Shown piece after piece: positions 34,524-34,667 of a DNA stretch of 34,667 nt; position 1 is the stretch's first letter; the number at the start of each line of letters is the position of its first letter. The translations under genes and the position numbers were made by a program. The notes under the pieces are model-generated. The model was given only the letters and a program-made list of their open reading frames with translations, ran no database searches and was not told where the DNA came from. The stretch lies in assembly GCA_026982555.1 (NCBI GenBank), contig JALSGT010000002.1, positions 1-34,667 of the forward strand. Reading direction: 5' to 3'. Source of the stretch: Chromatiales bacterium. Its GTDB lineage: Bacteria > Pseudomonadota > Gammaproteobacteria > SZUA-152.

Positions 34524-34667
34524 CTAAATATCTTCACGAACCCGTTCGAGGTACATCACCGACGGGTCAACATTGAGTTCTTCAAAGATTCGATAACCAC
34601 GCAAATCCGCATCCTTTTTGGCCAGTTTGGTTTTTTGATAAACACCGCGTTCCACCTGGTGCTTTTT
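34524..34667 (-). CDS. actB: Alternative complex III subunit ActB, C-terminal end (partial)
   Basis: The minus-strand frame open from the window edge to TAG at 34524-34526 gives 47 residues rich in Lys and Arg that include LRGYRIFEELNVDPSVMYLERVRED. This is the end of the ActB ferredoxin-like (4Fe-4S) region, and its position next to actC supports it. ActB is the large molybdopterin-oxidoreductase-like, iron-sulfur subunit of alternative complex III facing the periplasm. The remainder, and presumably actA, lie beyond the right edge. It is too short to appear as an independent gene. Confidence 0.8.
   Translation of the reverse strand, partial: KKHQVERGVYQKTKLAKKDADLRGYRIFEELNVDPSVMYLERVREDI

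Noticed and set aside
1-34667. CRISPR arrays, tRNA or rRNA genes, transposases, phage genes
   Set aside because: No spaced direct repeats, T-loop motifs outside genes, rRNA-like blocks or transposase domains were recognised on reading both strands; a tRNAscan or CRISPR finder was not available.

Overview
The window reads as chromosomal DNA from a free-living-type gammaproteobacterium with moderate GC. The reasons are gene order and family content: an ileS-lspA-fkpB-ispH block, a minor-pilin/PilY1 cluster converging on ispH, pilB-pilC-pilD-coaE-zapD-yacG, petABC followed by sspA-sspB, and a UUG-started rpsT. The species is not identifiable from sequence alone. No rRNA, tRNA, CRISPR array, prophage or transposase gene was seen.

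Layout. (1) 153-5633 (+): type IV pilus minor pilins FimT/FimU-like, PilV, PilW and PilX, then the vWA/beta-propeller adhesin PilY1, which carries an Asp-Lys hexanucleotide repeat. (2) 5782-12252 (-): ispH, fkpB, lspA, ileS and ribF, with a PsiE-like membrane protein on the opposite strand between ileS and ribF. (3) 12890-18535 (+): the pilus assembly ATPase PilB, platform protein PilC and prepilin peptidase PilD, then coaE, zapD and yacG. (4) 18578-22483: murJ (-), rpsT (+) with a clear promoter and terminator, a repeat-rich spacer, and proB (-). (5) 22798-25884 (-): type II secretion pseudopilins GspG-H-I-J-K, and divergently a rhombosortase (25967-26560). (6) 26591-30417 (-): sspB, sspA and the cytochrome bc1 operon petA-petB-petC. 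(7) 30873-34667 (-): an alternative complex III operon, actB (partial)-actC-actD-actE-actF, running off the right edge.

How the genes work together. PilD is expected to process both the pilus prepilins at the left end and the type II pseudopilins at 22.8-25.9 kb, so one peptidase in this window can serve two nanomachines. The rhombosortase beside the pseudopilins suggests that GlyGly-CTERM proteins are exported by the type II system and then cleaved and anchored at the surface; no such substrate lies in the window. Two unrelated quinol:cytochrome c oxidoreductases, bc1 and alternative complex III, sit back to back, suggesting a branched respiratory chain. LspA, IspH, RibF, MurJ, CoaE, IleS, ProB and S20 are core housekeeping functions.

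No new defence or mobile system is evident. The most notable points are the bc1/ACIII tandem, the rhombosortase-pseudopilin pairing, the PilY1 repeat tract, the palindromic repeats around proB, and the unusual GspI leader.
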